DNA of 64,000 nucleotides from Pachypanchax playfairii (GCA_006937955.1 SSNP01000020.1:1643389-1707388); one strand, 5' to 3'; positions 22,396-35,722 are shown, counted from the stretch's first letter. Numbers and translations: made by a program. The notes: generated from the letters alone by a model not told the origin.

Positions 22396-23459
22396 ATCTG
22401 AATTTATGGTGAGTAAAATTGAGCTATTTTCCGAAATAATACTGCAGTTTTATGATGCTATTATTGATGCTTTTTTATGTGTGTAGCTGCAGTAGGAGGC
22501 TTGAGCACACGTTTGGTTTGTTTCTCCAGTAAAGGCATTTATTGTGGCTATACGAGTTACAGTATATGCAATGGCTCTTTATACTACAATTCTGCATAAT
22601 AAGATGGTTTTTATAGCCATAAAATAGTTATTGTAGGGTGGATTGATTCAGACGGAGCATGACTGAAGGCCCAGGGTGTGAAATGCATGGCCAACTACTG
22701 GTAAATGGATGTATTTGTACTTATATTTTTCAAACAATTTGACATAATAATGTATATACACACATATATGCCAGATTGTTCTGAACTCACAAAGATTTTT
22801 ATTTTGCTATTCAGTAATCCAGCTAAGACTCTAGTCTGTCATTGCAAATAAAAAGGTTTCTGACATTGCAGTTCAGCCTCGGAGACATTAATGCAGTTAG
22901 CGGCCGTCACTGTACAGGCAGCATGTGTGATCGTGTCTCTCTCTGCAATAATAGGTCCAGGATTGGATTAAAAATGGCAGCTCAGAGTCTGGGACATCAC
23001 ACTTTGCAGCCCCGGCTGTTAACAAGTGATTGCAAATTACAAAACTGACTCTAAGTAATGACTAAAGATGTGCTTGCAAGTCATGAAAAACACAAACGTG
23101 CACATTAATAAATGTTTGACTCTTAATGTGTACACACAATTAGTTAATTAGAGATGCAACAATTCATTAACCAATCAATAACTATTAATAAGAGTCGTAT
23201 TGTTTTTGCAAATCAGTATATGAGCATGTGTACAGTAAGTGTATGTCTACTGACTGCATTGTTCCAACTGACAAAAATCTAAAACAATCAGTTTATACTA
23301 CAGTTCCCTCTGATTTAATTTAAGGCACATGTTTTGCTGTTTTTATGATGTTATTTAACCTAAAATGTTTGCTGACAGGAACCTTTTTCACGAATGATGA
23401 CATACAGATGTGGACACAATTGTCGGTACACTTCCAGTAAAAAAAAAAAAAAAAACATG

Positions 23460-23880
23460 TTGATGAATCACCAAGAGAGAATATTCTTTGGATTGATGAA
23501 ACAAATTTGGAACCCTATATTTATAGAAGAAACATGAAGCATTAAAAGAAAAGAATGCCATGCTTATTGTGAAACATGGAGGGGGTTTGGATTAGTTCCA
23601 CATCTGCTTTGCTACATCTGGTACAGGGTGTCTTGAATCTGTGCAAGTTACAATGAAATCTCAAGGTGTGAAATGTGCAGCCCAGTGTCATAAAGCTTGG
23701 TCTCAGTCACAGGTCATGTTCTTCCAAAAGGATTATAACCCAAATCCTGCAGCTAAAAACATCCAAAAATGTCTAGAAACAAAACATGGAATCATTCGGA
23801 AGTGGCCTTCTATGATCCGTGATCTAAATCGTATGTAAAATGAAAGGAGCTGAAACATGCTGTCTGGAGAAGGCCAAACC
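23460..23880 (+). pseudogene. Tc1-like transposase relic
   Basis: Translating across several frames gives the order of Tc1-type catalytic core motifs: ILWIDETN (WSDE-like, first Asp), then a decayed VWG region, VMFFQKDYNPNP (QQDNDPKH-like, second Asp region) and WPSMIRDLN (WPSQSPDLN-like). Stops and frame changes interrupt it, the ends of the element are missing, and it cannot be active. It lies in the gpr139 intron, antisense to the gene. Confidence 0.7.
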
Positions 23881-25900
23881 CCAAACCCCACAACACAGGG
23901 CGGATCATGGTCACTCTGTCTGATCAGTTTCATTTTGTAACCTTCTCTTTGTTGACCAGACGTCTGAGTACGTGTCATTTCCAATAAAGCCACTTCAGAC
24001 GCGAGTCAGAGAGTCACTGCAGCCTCTCTCCTGGTTAATCCAACATAAGAGGTCTTATCAGTGTCTGTTTCTAAAGGAGGAGAGTTTGCTGCTAATTACA
24101 TCACAAATCCACTTTCTTGGTTGCACTGATGAACTCTTTCTCTGCAGCTAAAAGCAGAGAAGCAACATGAAATGATAAATAAGATGTTTACAGTCACCGG
24201 TTGGTTTGTTTTTCCCCAGTGAACAAAGGAGATCTGTGGTGAGCTTGACATTCCCATTTAACGGTATTGCTGCCCCTGTTACGGGTTGCTCATCCGTTTC
24301 AATTGATTCCTCCTTTTTCACCAATATTGTCTCTGGAATCTGATAGAGCTGCAAGGACATGAGAGATCTCATCTCAGAGACAAATCCCAAACACAAAGTT
24401 TTGTCTTCTTTCTCTCCACTGCAATAAAAGGAAAGTACATATCTCTATTTGAGAGGGGATTAGAATAATAACAGTCCAATCTGAGAGTTATTCCATCTAC
24501 TTCGGCTTGTGCGTCTGCTTTGGTGACCCCTTTGTCTGTTGTGTCTCCTCTCCCCCTGCTGCTTCTATAATATAAGAAAGGCTAAGGCCATTCACGTTGT
24601 TTAGCGGGAAAAGAGAAGGCAGAGCGTGTTCCCTGAGGTGTGTAACGAGGCTGACTCATCCCACCATTACAGGCACGTGTTCAGACCAGTTGACAAACCG
24701 CCACACAGTGTAACCCCACAAAACAGAGACACTGATGCCTATTTGTACATCAGACTTCCTCATAAGCAGTTATTCGAGGACGTTTTTAGGGCTCAGGCTT
24801 TGACAGTTTATCTGGACGTTAATTAGATGAAAAGAGGGGAATAGTGAAGTTGAGGGGAAAGGTCACAAATTAAAACACGGGCAGATGATAGAAAGTAAAT
24901 GAAGGGAAGGACTTAGACAGATACAGAAGAGAGCAGTTGGCAAGGAAGGGGGAGAGATGGAGAAAGGGTGAATATCAAAGCTTTCTTCAAAGGTCACAGG
25001 CACTTTGTTCCTGATGACAACCATTTCCCCTTTTTGTCTTCTCCTACGTCAGCCTAAACATAAAGCAGGATGATTTTTTTTATTCCCCTGAGCAGAAACC
25101 AGGAGTACGTACTGATTGCAAAGCCATAAAAAGCATGCATTTATTATTTTAAAAAAGTGATTTATTAGTATTCATTTTTACCGAGTGTGAGATGCAAATG
25201 GAACCATTTGAGAAGATTTTATGGGTAAGTTTGATATGTGGGTTGGGTGTTAATGGGGTGCTGTAGAAACAGATCAAATGAGGAAAAAAGGACAAGAATA
25301 AAAAAAGACATGTACTAAAGCAGGATATTTAGGTTTAATGGACGTATTAGGAAGAGGAAACGAAGGAGTCTCTTTTTGCAGATAATAATACTGACGTAAA
25401 TGCTGTTAACATCAGGAGATATTTATTTTCCAAACAGACCACAGTGTCACAGTTCAACGTGGCAGAAGACCCATATGCTGACACTAGCTGTAGTCTGGCA
25501 GGTGAAAAGAAAAAGACTTTAAAAGAAACCCAAAGCCTTGTAGACAAAATCTAAACCAGACAGGAACATGGATTGTAAATGAAACGAGACAGTATACTGA
25601 AGTAACTGATGATAAATAAACAACAAGTGAAAGGTGTTTGGCAAACAAAGACCCAGAAGAACAGGAGCAAAACAAATCTAAGAGTTTGAGTTTGTACTTT
25701 GAGTTTATAAATTTAATCTTCCCTGTGCAAGTATTCCCCACCCCCACCCCAGCTCTGTCTAGTCTTTGCACATCTGCTTAATCACCAGGTCCTTATCACC
25801 AAGGGCAAATTTGTTGGTACTTAAAATGATCCTTCATTTGTCCTTAAACAAGATTCCTTTAAAAGCACCTTTAAGTTGATATAGTGGTGTTCTTCAAACG

Positions 25901-26751
25901 CAGTGGCGGCTGGCCAATAGAGGGCGCTAGGGCACCGCCCTCCCTGTCAAAAACATGATGTGGCAACAAATAAGAAATATATATAGATTTTTTTAAATTA
26001 CATGTATTTAGAGTTAAAAACACTCATATGTATATTTATACACTGAGAATATGATATAAAGGATTTCTGTAAAATATGATTTCCTCCTGCTTCTCCTCTT
26101 CTCATATGTCTTGTTCAGCTCGGGGATGCTGGAGAAAGCGCCCTCAGGAGGTGGGCTCTTAGATCGAATTAGCCAATAGCAGATCTGCATTGCCAAACGG
26201 AAGAACTTAATTTTGCCAATAAACGCAGAGAAAATAACTTCATGAAGGGCGATTTTTGAAGAGCCCCAAACCACGTTAAAGTACCGCGAGATTATCTGCT
26301 ATCAAACAGCTGTTAAATGGGAGAGGCTTCACTCGGAGCTAGCTGGATGTAGCTATGCTAACTCAGTTTGTTTAAAGAGGCCATTTCATACAAATTTCAG
26401 GACTTTGTGGTTATTATTAACCAGCAATATGAAACATTTTATATCTAGTGCTGGACAATTAAAATGATCAAACATATTTAGTGTTTATATTATATTAAAT
26501 ATTACTTAAAATACAACATTTGATGTTAATACACAAAATGTGCCTGTTTTGGTTTGACTAGATTAACCTGTTCTGGTGATTATTTTTTAAAATTTTACAA
26601 TTGAATAGTCTTTGTTAAATATTTAACTGAAGTTGAAAATGTATTTCTATACAGGGTTTTATATTAACTCATCTTTACAATGTTTTTATTGACTGTCACT
26701 TAATTGGATTTATGCAGCCCCACCCAAAAAATATTTCACCAGCCGCCGCTG
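25901..26751. mobile_element. hAT-type MITE with 8-bp duplication
   Basis: The termini CAGTGGCGGCTGG and CCAGCCGCCGCTG are perfect inverted repeats. They are flanked by TTCAAACG (25893-25900) and TTCAAATG (26752-26759), an 8-bp target duplication differing by one C-to-T change at a CpG. Eight-bp duplications define hAT insertions. A family A fragment (26376-26453) is present inside. The internal frame at 26014-26274 has no hAT domain I can see. Confidence 0.85.
26376..26453 (+). repeat. Family A TTAA MITE, left-end fragment
   Basis: AGAGGCCATTTCATACAAAT directly after TTAA (26372-26375). The match ends after TTTTATATCTA. It lies within the hAT MITE at 25901-26751. Confidence 0.8.
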
Positions 26752-26871
26752 TTCAAATGCATCAGAAGGATTTTACGTGTATCACCCCCCCCAATGTTAC
26801 CGACAGCTAAATATCTCAGGTGTCTCCAAGCTTTTAATCCAACATTCATCCTCTTTAAAGGGAATGAACAG

Positions 26872-26895
26872 CCCCCCCCCCCCCCCCCCCCCCCC
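26872..26895. repeat. 24-base C homopolymer
   Basis: Uninterrupted C run in the gpr139 intron. It produces spurious poly-Pro and poly-Gly frames on the two strands. Confidence 0.95.
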
Positions 26896-28894
26896 AATAA
26901 ATAAAAAAATCCCAGGAATGACACTCACATTTTTCAACATGTATTTGCACAATAGTTGACAAGGTTCTGAGTCAGGTCGATCTAATCCTAGTGGGTTCAA
27001 AAATTCACAGGGATGTCTTTGTCCTCTTCACAAATGTTCAGCTGTAAAGACAAGTCGCTTGAAGGGAGAATACAAGGACAAATCAGGAAAGAAAAGAAAA
27101 AAATAAGGATTTAACAGAATCTGTGTTAAATGAGCCCAGTTCTATATTAATCCTCAGACTGAAACTATAGTCTAACAATCACAAGGGCTTGAGTTTGTTA
27201 TGTTTTCATCAGGAGTGACAGCGTTTTGTTGTCAGCTGGTTGAACAGAGTCAGCTCTGTCACAGCACATCTTTGATTTATTGCCTCAAACAACACCTCCC
27301 TCCTCTTTTCTCCTTCTCTGCCCTTTCTCCCTCCACATTTCTAACCTGTTCTGTTTTCTTTTAAAGCTGCAGACTGAGGACAAACCAATGCTTACAATTT
27401 CAACCTTTTTTTCATTTGACTTTACTCTGTCTTCTTTTTACTTTCCATCTCATCCAGTCTATCACAACCTACCAACTTTTAGAGTGATAATATCTGTTAA
27501 CAAGACACCATCCCACCAAAGAGGCCGTGTCTCTGGTGCGGATTGACGGATCGATAGTTCAAACTGAAAATCGATGGAGCCTATCTCTTCATTAAGTAGC
27601 AGCTGACACTTGGCCTACGCTGCGGCGCAGAAGAAGAAGTGGTTGTCAACGTCGAGCATTCCCGACCTTTTCCCCTTGAATGGGCAGATAAGTGGACGTG
27701 GGAGGAGATGTTCTCCAACTTAAACGAGCACCAGTCGGAATCCTGAGCAGCCATCAATGCTGTGACAAACACTAAAGGAACAGGTAGAAACTCTGCAGTG
27801 TTTATCTGCAGATTTAAATAAATGTGGTTGTTTTCACTTTGTTTTGCTTGTATTTCTTATGATGTGAAGATTAAGAATATTACTGGCTGCTTCATGAAAA
27901 AACAGATAGCAACATAACACAGAAGAATGTTATAAGATAAGAATGTGTCAAAAAAAAAACAGCAAGAAAAAAACTGAAATAATTGACAATTTTATAACTA
28001 AGTCTAATATTGTGTCCTTGAGGAACATTTGGTAGCGGTCACTCATTTTTATCTGAAACTGGCTTATCTTAATGTTCCTGTTGTCAACAGTCTTGTTTGA
28101 TAGTGTGCAATCGTTGAGTTGAAATGTTGAAAACGCATATTTAAACCAAACTACATTCGAAACAAGATAATGTCAGTCAAGTGTATAATTTAGAAAATTG
28201 ATTAACTAAATTTCAGGAAGAATATCTATAGATTTCAAGAACTAATTTCCTAAGCGTTCCTGTGAATCTTTAATAATACGACCAACCAGAAACAATGCCA
28301 AAAACACCAAAGCATCCTGGGAATGACCCCAACTATACGTGTAATCCGTTCCACTCCATCTCATCCATCCACTCATCATTTTCTAACTTTCAGATAATTA
28401 AATTATTAGTCAATACAATTATAATGAAGCTTAAATGAAATTTAAGGAAATAATCTTTGCTCCCCTTTTAATCCCGTTGCTAAGTCTGTATGCAGTAAAT
28501 TTAATTAACTCACACATAATTGAGTAAATCATCACAGTGCAAGATTAGTTTAAAATGTTCTTTATCCCACTGAGTAATGACTAACTGAACAAACTTTCAA
28601 ACTTGTTCATTATAGTGGAGAAATTTTAAACAATCCTGTGAGCTGAGTAAAAAACACATTTCACTGGTGTGAATATTCTTTTGCAAATTACTTAAAAAGA
28701 GACAAACGTAGGCACATTGGAAACACAAGAGCCATCTCTTGTGTTTAAATTGGACGCAGGTGCAACTTTTACATGCAACTGACTGTTTCCACAACAAAGA
28801 AGACAAAATTGTATTTGTTTCCCTATTTTGGAAATTAAGTTGAGATGTTAAAGGTAAAGTGAAAATATTTTTTCAAAAAAGAAAATCATGGCTG

Positions 28895-29385
28895 AGCAAT
28901 CTAACACCCCCACCCCTGATCTTAATCAAGGATCTCCAGGTAATTATCGATTTATATCCAATTAGGCCTTTATTTAAAAAATTCTAGAAAAGCTTGTTGC
29001 AAACCAGTTAACCATTTACATGATCAATAATAATCTTTTTGAAGAGTTCCAGTCAGGATTTAGATCATCATAGCACTGAAACAGCACTGGTGAAAGTTTC
29101 TAATGATATTTTCATGTCCTCAGACAGTGGACTTGTGTCTGTACTTGTCCTGTTAGATCTCAGTGCTGCGTTTGATACTATAGATCTTAAGATCGTATTG
29201 AAGAGGCTTGAATATGAGATCAGAATTCAAAGAACTGCATTAACCTGGTTTTAGTCATATTTAACCAACAGATTCCAGTTTGTTCATGTAAATAATGATT
29301 CATGTATGAAATTCAGTCATGGAGTTCCTCAGGGTTCAGTGTTTGGACTGCTTTTTATTTCTGTAAAGTGCTTTGAGGTAAGTTT
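28895..29385 (+). pseudogene. L2-type LINE RT core, internally deleted
   Basis: Read across frames the segment follows the RT core of an L2-like LINE: a decayed NYRPISN region, KILEKLV, FQSGFRS, TETALVKVSNDI, VLLDLSAAFDTID (RT motif A with its Asp), LTWF and GVPQGSV (motif B). Just after GLLFI it jumps to CTGTAAAGTGCTTTGAGG, the 3' UTR start of this family, so motif C and the ORF end are deleted. Several stops are present. Dead copy in the gpr139 intron. Confidence 0.8.
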
Positions 29386-30307
29386 TGTTATGAATCATCA
29401 AGCACAATACAGGAACTCACAGATCTATTTTTCTGTCTTTCACAATAACAGTTTCAAAATACCCTCCAACACTATAAAAACAATGTATTCTTGTTGTTCT
29501 CTGGTGAAATTCAAAATGCAGCCCAAACTGCTTGGAATGTTGAGAAGTTATTTACATGTAGTGAACAGCTCCAGACTCAAGTTACAGTGTGTGCACAAAA
29601 ATAATGTCTTTTTTTATTAAAACCTTTTGTGTCACAATAGGTTGGTTGCACAAGGCATCTGTATTTTGTTGGTATTTGCACCAATGCTGAGTTAGGTATT
29701 TTTTATTCACCCTTTTAATATCCAAATAGTCACTGTTGGAGATCTTAAGGTTTTACGATGTTTTGAAAAGGTTACAGGTCATGTTGCAGGAGTCAGTGAT
29801 CTAGATTTGCCCTGACTTGTATAAACACTTATGTCTTCATCTTGGAAACCAGTTGGTTTACGACCTGTGATTTTTGTTCATCCAATTATGTGTTTGTTTA
29901 CTACACTCTGACTTCATTATCTGACCCACACTTGTTTCCCTTCCTTGCTCCATCCAGATGGGAGGTGTCTTTGCAAAAATGCAATGCAAAGATGAACACA
30001 TCAGAATCGTCTCAACACCTTGGTTGGGCGTTCTCCTTTGCAAAGCTCATTGAAACCATACCTCTGTGTCTGACTGATGATCTTTTTGATAGTTATTTAA
30101 CTTAGAGGTATTAAAATATCCTGACAGTAACTTTCTTCTCATCATTCTGACTTTAATCTTAATATCAGGGAAGTGCACATTAAAAATTGTTTCAACCTTT
30201 TCATTGACATTTTGACTTTCCTCTTCAGTATTTTGACTTTATTACAGTCAGTCAGCCTTTATTCACTTAGTCCTTTTCATTGTCTCATAGGGACTTGGTA
30301 TCTCCAG

Positions 30308-30575
30308 CAGTCATTGGGTGAGAGGCGGGGCTACACCTGGGCAGGTTGCCAGTTCATCATAGACAAACAACATTCACACACCTAGGGACAATTTAGATTT
30401 GTTAATTAACCTCAAGCATATTATTGGTATGTGAAAGCCAGAGTCCCCAGAGAAAACCCATACATGCACAGGGAGAACATGCAAACGCCATACAGAAAGG
30501 TTGCAGCCTGGTTTTGAACTCAGGGACTTCTCACGGCAAGGTAGCAGTGCTACCCACTGCACCACTGTGCAGCAT
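30308..30575 (+). repeat. Widespread vertebrate dispersed repeat, class uncertain
   Basis: Contains GGTGAGAGGCGGGGCTACAC, CACCTAGGGACAATTTAGA, GGGAGAACATGCAAACGCC and, near the end, ACCCACTGCACCACTGTGC. These phrases mark a repeat very common in fish genomes. I do not know its class with confidence. Confidence 0.6.
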
Positions 30576-32054
30576 GACTTTTTCACAGTGAACCCTAATT
30601 TAAAAATGTCAGCTTTCATTTTAAAACAGAGACATTAACTAAAAGAAATGTACCTCTTTTTTGGTTCCCTTTGAGTTACCGTAATAGGCCATGATAAATC
30701 CTCCCACCCTCTCCAGAGTATCCAGTTTTTTCACTTGACATTCATAATCATCTAATAGCTTCCCATTGTACAGACTGTGTCTAAGCGTTGAGTGCTTTGA
30801 GATGTGGTGAGAAAGTTTCACATGTATAATCCCAACCTGTCAAAGACTAAGATGAACTCTTGCCTGCACATGTCTGTATGGTCTCAGGTGGGCAGAGAGA
30901 CAGAAACAGCTAGCGTGCGTTAGCGATTAATTAAAAATGTCACAATTAGTCTCAGCTCTGTCGTTTCTGTCCCCTGCTTCTGTCTCATTCAGGGCTCAGA
31001 GGTGCAACTCTGCTGTTCATATTCTCTCTCCTATTAACACTCAGATGTCTTTCTTTTGTCATCCTCCTACTTCTATGTTCTCTTTTTCTTCTCTACTTCA
31101 GTCTGATTATCCAATTTGGGAGCAGTTCATCACTTCTTCACGTCAATCAGTGGTGCTTTTGCCACCACTTGACTTGCTTCAGCCCCTGTTCTCATCACCT
31201 TCTAACTACCACCTTAAATCTGAACTCTTGACGTGACCTATATCTGCCTGTAGAATGGAGGTCAAAGAGTCAATGCTTCAAAGTATTAGAGAGCACTTTG
31301 TTGTTGCTAACCCCAACCCTCACCTGCTGGTAATCCAAATTATAGACTTACATCAATCAAGAGCTTTTAATAAGTGATGTTCCTTGGGCCATGCTGCTGC
31401 TCACACATGCTGCTCCCATGCAACATCCACAATTCAGCCTGAGTGGAAACAACTGTGTCATTAAAGACTGAACAAGTTGCTGCTCCCATCTCTCTGGACT
31501 GTTGTGCCTCATGACATCAGGTTATGTTTGCTCAATGATTAAACAAACAGCTTCAATCTCATTTGCAAAAACAACTCAGCGGCGGAGTCAAAGAAACAAC
31601 AGCAAGGTAAATTGCTTCTGCTATCAAGGAGGAAAAAATTACAGGGAGTTTTGATCCAAAGGGAAGACTTTGCTTTTTACAAGGTAGCAAATCTCAGGAG
31701 CAACTGCAGTCTTGGCACACAATGTGCTTCACTTTGCATTGCAGACCCAGAACAGCATACGTCTCACTTTTAATCTTTATCAAGGAAAAGCAATCAGACT
31801 TTAAAGGAGATTCAAATTTGGATTAAGAAAAGTTAACTGGAAATATCCTAGTAAAACACAAAAACCTAGTTGGATAAATTTGCTTTGGACTTTTTTCCAT
31901 TATAAATTCCATTATTTGGTATCTGAGTGTCCAGAAGGCTTTCAACATCTGAAGTTTGACCTCTGATTAGACATCAGGAGATTTCCTCTTTCGTTTGACC
32001 TCCAGGTTTTCTGTCTGTGTCCCTCAGTTTCAAACCGCTACACGCAAACACACT

Positions 32055-32074
32055 CACTCACACACACACACACA
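32055..32074. repeat. CA dinucleotide microsatellite
   Basis: A short run of CA repeats, preceded by related CACTCA words. Confidence 0.85.
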
Positions 32075-32634
32075 CTGCTTTGCTTCCCTGTGTGAGACTA
32101 GGTCAGTGCTCATAGATCACGCAGTGGGGCAGAGGCAATAAACGGGTCTGACAGTGAATGTGAATGGACTAATCATTTAATTAAAAAGACAGGTGTGTTA
32201 TTGGATCAGGTCACTTTAGAAAACACACCTGTCCAAGAGGTCGAACCGGAATCTACACTCACAAAACTTTTCATGCTGAAGAACGTGACAAAATTGATGA
32301 GTTATCTTGTTTAACGATGCCTTTCACATGCGATTTTTTTTTACAAGGAAAAAAAAGCAAAAAAACTCAAGCCAGGCACAAGCAGAGATGAATACACATG
32401 AAGTAAGCCTGCATGTGTTAGTGACAGCTACAAGGTCAGAATGACAAATCAACAGGATTTGTGCATGACACTCAGGAGCAGCAGAACAGAGCTCACTAGT
32501 CCAGCAAACAAGTGCACAACAAATCAAAATGCCAAGCGTTAACTCTTGCAAACCAGTAATACAGATTCCAACATGACATGTGTGCAGACTGACACGGAAC
32601 AAGTCATGCATGTGTGCAGGAGAGCATCTCTTAC

Positions 32635-32782
32635 CGGGCAGGCCAAGGCAGAGCAGGATGCTGTAATAGATGACGGGCAAAGGTCTGAGGGGGCATCCCT
32701 GGGCGACCTCGGAAGTATTCTGCCCCGGGCTCCAGGTGCTCCCATTGGGGGGGAAAACGGGGAAGATGTGGCTGTGCTCCAT
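32635..32782 (-). CDS. gpr139: GPR139-like receptor, exon 1
   Basis: Encodes residues 1-49 plus the first base of codon 50: the extracellular N-terminus and the first half of TM1. The start chosen at 32782 gives MEHSH, matching the MEH start of known GPR139; an in-frame upstream ATG at 32848 would add 22 residues and cannot be excluded. Two N-glycosylation sequons are visible, NGS at 13 and NTS at 22. The exon ends with YYSILLCLGLP and a strong donor GTAAGA. The spliced codon is GCT (Ala50), leading into NILTVVILSQL of exon 2. Exons are 12.1 kb apart on the minus strand. Confidence 0.9.
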
Positions 32783-32882
32783 TACTCCTCCTTCAATGTC
32801 CTCTTCCTCAGTTGAGCTCAGTGTCAAGAAGTCTGGCCACGCGATCAAATCATAGCCGGCGTGCGAGTGAGAGAGAGGTGTC

Positions 32883-33400
32883 CTTGTGTGCCAATCAAGA
32901 CAAGCATGTGTGCATGCTCAAAAACAGAAAGGCTTGAGTGTCTGAACGAAGGAGGGAAAATAGGAAGGGATGAAGGAGGGAGAGACGACACACAAGGAGG
33001 AGTGGCGAGAAATGATATGTGTTAGTAGGTGATGGAGAGGAAGGAGGCGAGAAGAGCGAAGAGAGGGAGACATGAGGAGGTGAGTGTGAAGGTAAAAGAG
33101 GTGAGGGGAGGATGCTGCATGAGTGTGCGAGCTGGAGGGGGGAATGGGAGAGTCGAGAGAGCGGCAGGAGGAAAGGAGAGGAGAGAGGGAATGAATTAGG
33201 CAAGAACAGAGAGGGGAAAAAAGAGAGACAGAGCAGAGGCTGCAGGTGGGAGGCTGAGGGACGGAGGAGGGATGTTTCGAGGGAGGTGTTTTAGGAGCGA
33301 GACACAAAGAGAGATAATAAAACTGATGAAGAGACCGATGTGGTGGATGAGAGCAGAGAAAAGGAGGGTGAAATGGACAAAGGGCAAGTTTTTCGTTTTC
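32883..33400. promoter_or_regulatory. Polypurine tract upstream of gpr139 exon 1
   Basis: About 500 bases of plus-strand sequence dominated by GAG, GGAG and GAGA words, starting about 100 bases upstream of the gpr139 start codon. In the gene's sense it is a CT-rich tract. GA/CT tracts often mark vertebrate promoters and can adopt triplex DNA. Promoter function is inferred from position only; no TATA box was recognised. Long frames here are compositional artefacts. Confidence 0.4.
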
Positions 33401-33668
33401 TGTCTGTGTGCTTAGGATTTTTTCTAGAAAGGACTGATTACACATGTAGTTACCAGACTGTTTCCTGTCTGCATGAACATACAGTAAATGTTCATGCAAG
33501 CAAACATGTGAGCACAGCGGCTGATGTGGGTTGGGATTGGTTGCTCAGTCTCATTTGTCATGCAGCGTGAAGAGACTGAATCTCCAACATAAGCGTGTTA
33601 ATGAACTGTGGCATGACAAAATAAAATCAAACTGTCTGGTTTATTTCAGAGTGAAAACTGGCAAGTTC

Positions 33669-33727
33669 TTAATAATAATAATAATCATCGTCATCATCAT
33701 CATCATCATAATAATCATAATAATAAC
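33669..33727. repeat. AAT/CAT trinucleotide microsatellite
   Basis: Imperfect array of AAT units changing to CAT and back to AAT. Confidence 0.9.
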
Positions 33728-33729
33728 TT

Positions 33730-34751
33730 GTGTTTGTATTCACAGACAGTAAAAAGAGAAGAATATTGCAATTGTTTCCTTATTTGATTTGGATTTACAA
33801 GAATTTAATAAAGCGTTAAAAAGGCCCTTTAAGTCCTGGATAAAAATCTAATCCAATCAAATCCCTGAGAAGATAATGACAATAATTATTTTGGATTTTC
33901 TGCTCTTATCTTTTCTCCTTAATGTTTCGTGAGGAAATTAACTTTTTAATTCTCTATATGATGCTTTAAGAAATATAATTGTTGAGATGTAATAATTATT
34001 TCTCAAGTAGGTAAATTTTGTGTCTAGTAACTGAGTTGAGACATGATCAGGACAATAACAACTGATAACAGGTCTGCTTTCCATCGATCCAGTTGTGTTC
34101 TTACAGTCTCAGGTGACTTGTGACCATTTACAATTACAGCACTTTGTTTGTGAATCCGTTTACAGCAAAATCTACTTTCTGATGCAAGTCTGTGAGGTGA
34201 AACAAAATAAATACGCTTTTTACTTCCTCTGTGGTAAACAGAACTTTTGGCACTTTTATGTTTGTTTTTCTATTTGTACATTTGAAATCAAACAACATTT
34301 GAGTGTATCTTTGCTTTAAGATGAATGAACAGTGAAGAAAAAGGTAAAGTTCATATAAAACCAAAATATTGCTTCATAACTACATCCTATTTTACATTAT
34401 TTATTCAGAAATAATCCATTTATTATATAGAACAAATTCTCTTTTAATTAAAATGTTTATATTTTAAAGCACTTTTTTAATGAACATGTTTACAACATTT
34501 ATTGAATCCCTGAACTGATGAATTTCCAACAAATGTTCCCAAAAGCAAAATGTGGATGTGGATAATATTTTTTCTCTGTGTGTGTTAAAATATTCCAAGA
34601 ATGACTCTATAGATTTTATTAATAATTTCCGAAACACAGACATCGGCCACTGATTAACACTGAACCCAAATCAAGATGGCAGCCACAACCAAACTAATCT
34701 TAGAAAACACAAACAGGTGCAATAACGCTGTCAATTTTGCACATTTTGAGC
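33730..34751. other. No recognisable feature
   Basis: AT-rich sequence. No domain-bearing frame or repeat terminus was recognised. Confidence 0.45.
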
Positions 34752-35311
34752 TGTTACGTCTCCTTTCCTCCGGACGTATAAGCAGCGCATAACGTCAGTG
34801 AAGCATAATATGCAATTGATAGCCGCCATTAAAGTCAATGGGACTGTTTCCACCGCGTGTGAAGCAGCACGAATCGGACGTGTGTCAGAAGCGTAGTGTC
34901 ACGGCCCTCTCCTAAATTTATGCAGTAGTTCTATTTTTTATGTACTACATTTCTAAAACGCATCAAGCTCAGCAAGTTTAGTTTGGACCAGACAGGAAAT
35001 CAGGCATTCGTGAAAAGTAAAATATGAGGAGGTTTCAAAATAAAGGACACTCAAAGATTTCCGTTGCTTGACTATGAAAAAATACATTAGGCTTGCATGA
35101 CGGGTTTGAAGTCCATAGTTGGTGTGAAAATAAACCTTATACTTCCTGGATAAATGTTGTCGTCTTTCTCCCTGCTTTTTGTTGTGTGTACTGACAAAAT
35201 CACACTTGATTTTGCAATTCTCTGGTGATTTTGTGATCTCCGGGGACCAGTTGGATAGAACACTTTCACAAGCGATACGCAGTGCGCCATTTAAGCATCT
35301 GGTGGAAAGGA
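34752..35311. repeat. MITE (TTTCCACTGGACGCGT family), copy 2
   Basis: Ends CTCCTTTCCTCCGGACG and, reversed, CTCCTTTCCACCAGATGC. The body matches 9153-9723 over its length, including AGCCGCCATTAAAGTCAATG near the left and GACCAGACAGGAAATCA in the middle. Flanks GTTAC on both sides hint at a target duplication but are not conclusive. Confidence 0.7.
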
Positions 35312-35722
35312 GGGGTTACACATGTTGTAGCAACTGTTGTGTTGTTGTCAGCACACAGAGGATTATACATTGTGCAATATTTTTGCTTAGTCCAAGGTAT
35401 TAAGATTTTGAGTCAACCGTGTCAATCTGTAAGCAAAATATCTCATTTGCGCCTGGTCAGATTTTAATAGAACTCTCAGAAAGTCAGGTTTGGATGGACA
35501 TCTGGTTGACAACTAGAATCAGTCCCATTCAAGATGGCTGCCACAGCTAACTTACAGCCATTTTTGTGTTTTCTAGTCAGTTTTACAGGTACTGAGCTAC
35601 AGTTCTTACTAATAGATCAAGTGACATCTTACAACACTGTGTGAGATAATGAATAACAGTTTAAGATTTGACTAAAATAAATATAACGCCATCATTTCTT
35701 AAAATAAAAGGAATTATTTTAA

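Larger units (their letters stand above)
20555..32634 (-). other. gpr139: gpr139 intron 1 (12.1 kb)
   Basis: Bounded by GTAAGA at the donor (just below 32635) and TTCCAG at the acceptor (just above 20554). It is phase 1 and splits the codon for Ala50. It contains Tc1 and L2 relics, a hAT MITE, homopolymer runs and several MITE fragments, all catalogued separately. Between them, 20700-22250, 22400-23440, 23900-25890, 26900-28890, 29400-30300 and 30580-32630 hold no gene I can recognise; conserved regulatory elements could be present but cannot be seen without comparison. Confidence 0.85.

Noticed and set aside
24148..24396. 82-residue minus frame in the gpr139 intron as a nested gene
   Set aside because: No domain, no splice or promoter signals, and length expected by chance.
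26704..27000. Frames with poly-Pro or poly-Gly runs
   Set aside because: Produced by the 24-base C run; no protein similarity seen.
32895..33499. Long minus-strand frames of 193 and 102 residues upstream of gpr139
   Set aside because: They are Ser/Pro/Leu-rich because of the CT-rich strand and show no domain; composition explains their length.
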